A stretch of 6,902 nucleotides of DNA, taken from assembly GCA_902578505.1 (NCBI GenBank), contig CACHDD010000043.1, forward strand, positions 1 to 6,902, given 5' to 3'. The notes beneath the pieces were generated by a model that was not told the DNA's origin, searched no databases, and saw nothing but the letters and a program-made list of their open reading frames with translations. The translations under genes were made by a program, and so were the position numbers. This stretch comes from an uncultured Bacteroidota bacterium (lineage in GTDB: Bacteria; Bacteroidota; Bacteroidia; Flavobacteriales; UA16). Positions 6,656 through 6,902 of the stretch are shown piece after piece; position 1 is the first letter of the stretch, and every line of letters starts with the position of its first letter.

Positions 6656-6902
6656 TTAGCTTTGGTCTAGCTTCTTTACCATTGTTAGAATCGTAGCAAT
6701 TGCAACAGTTTCACCTGTTTCATCATATACGTCAACTAGATATTTCACAATACCCTTCGCTACATCTTCAGCATCTCTTTTCTCTTGCGAAATTTTCTCT
6801 TTAACAGTAAGTCTAACTCCGATGGTTGCGCCTGGATATACTGGCTTTGTGAATCTACATTCATCAATTCCGTAGTTAAGTAATACCGGCCCCTTACGCG
6901 GG
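6656..6902 (-). CDS. paaZ: PaaZ (bifunctional oxepin-CoA hydrolase / aldehyde dehydrogenase), C-terminal end only
   Basis: An 81-residue reading frame enters from the right edge and ends in TAA (6658-6656), one base before the peptidase ATG. It reads GPVLLNYGIDECRFTKPVYP near its start, then TIGVRLTVKEKI, and later VYDETGETVAIATILTMVKK. This is the C-terminal half of a MaoC-like hot-dog hydratase domain and closely resembles the end of PaaZ. In phenylacetate degradation PaaZ opens the oxepin-CoA ring with its MaoC domain and oxidises the resulting semialdehyde with its N-terminal aldehyde dehydrogenase domain, in the cytoplasm. The dehydrogenase domain and the hydratase catalytic Asp/His lie outside the window, so activity cannot be judged. 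A stand-alone MaoC-family hydratase is the alternative, but the GPVLxNYGxDxxRFxxPVYPG pattern favours PaaZ. It appears to be the most upstream visible gene of the minus-strand operon. Confidence 0.8.
   Translation of the reverse strand, partial: PRKGPVLLNYGIDECRFTKPVYPGATIGVRLTVKEKISQEKRDAEDVAKGIVKYLVDVYDETGETVAIATILTMVKKLDQS

Noticed and set aside
1..6902. tRNA, rRNA, CRISPR, insertion sequence, phage, toxin-antitoxin or defence genes
   Set aside because: Nothing of these kinds is visible; the window is almost fully occupied by the five genes described.

Overview
The window is AT-rich, gene-dense DNA. It most likely comes from a member of the Bacteroidota, probably a free-living flavobacterium-like organism. 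The evidence is a secreted GH92 alpha-mannosidase with a typical Bacteroidota module order, a secreted S41-type peptidase, a PaaZ tail of the kind seen in that phylum, A/T-biased codons, and starts mostly without Shine-Dalgarno sequences. This placement is inference from gene content; no rRNA or other marker gene is present.

Layout. Positions 1-736 on the plus strand hold an HSL-type alpha/beta hydrolase (esterase/lipase). Its N-terminus lies off the left edge, and its frame is broken at a run of seven A's (330-336). Everything else is on the minus strand and reads right to left: the C-terminal end of the phenylacetate-degradation protein PaaZ (cut by the right edge), a secreted S41-family peptidase homologue (609 aa), a secreted GH92 glycoside hydrolase with C-terminal accessory modules (972 aa), and a class III PLP aminotransferase (392 aa). 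The esterase and the aminotransferase converge, and their 3' ends overlap by 12 bp within a short inverted repeat.

The four minus-strand genes are packed with gaps of 1 nt and 3 nt and a 1-nt overlap (TAATG). They leave no room for internal promoters between genes and are probably co-transcribed. Their products do not form an obvious single pathway: PaaZ and the aminotransferase are cytoplasmic metabolic enzymes, while the peptidase and the mannosidase carry export signals. The simplest reading is a scavenging/catabolic operon (secreted protein and glycan breakdown beside cytoplasmic aromatic and amino-compound metabolism), but the packing alone does not prove a shared role.

There is no intergenic stretch longer than a few bases. 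I see no tRNA, rRNA, CRISPR array, insertion sequence or phage gene. I found no convincing new biological system. The points most worth a second look are the frameshifted esterase, the divergent S41 protein with its C-terminal extension and CxxC tail, and the functionally mixed, tightly packed operon.
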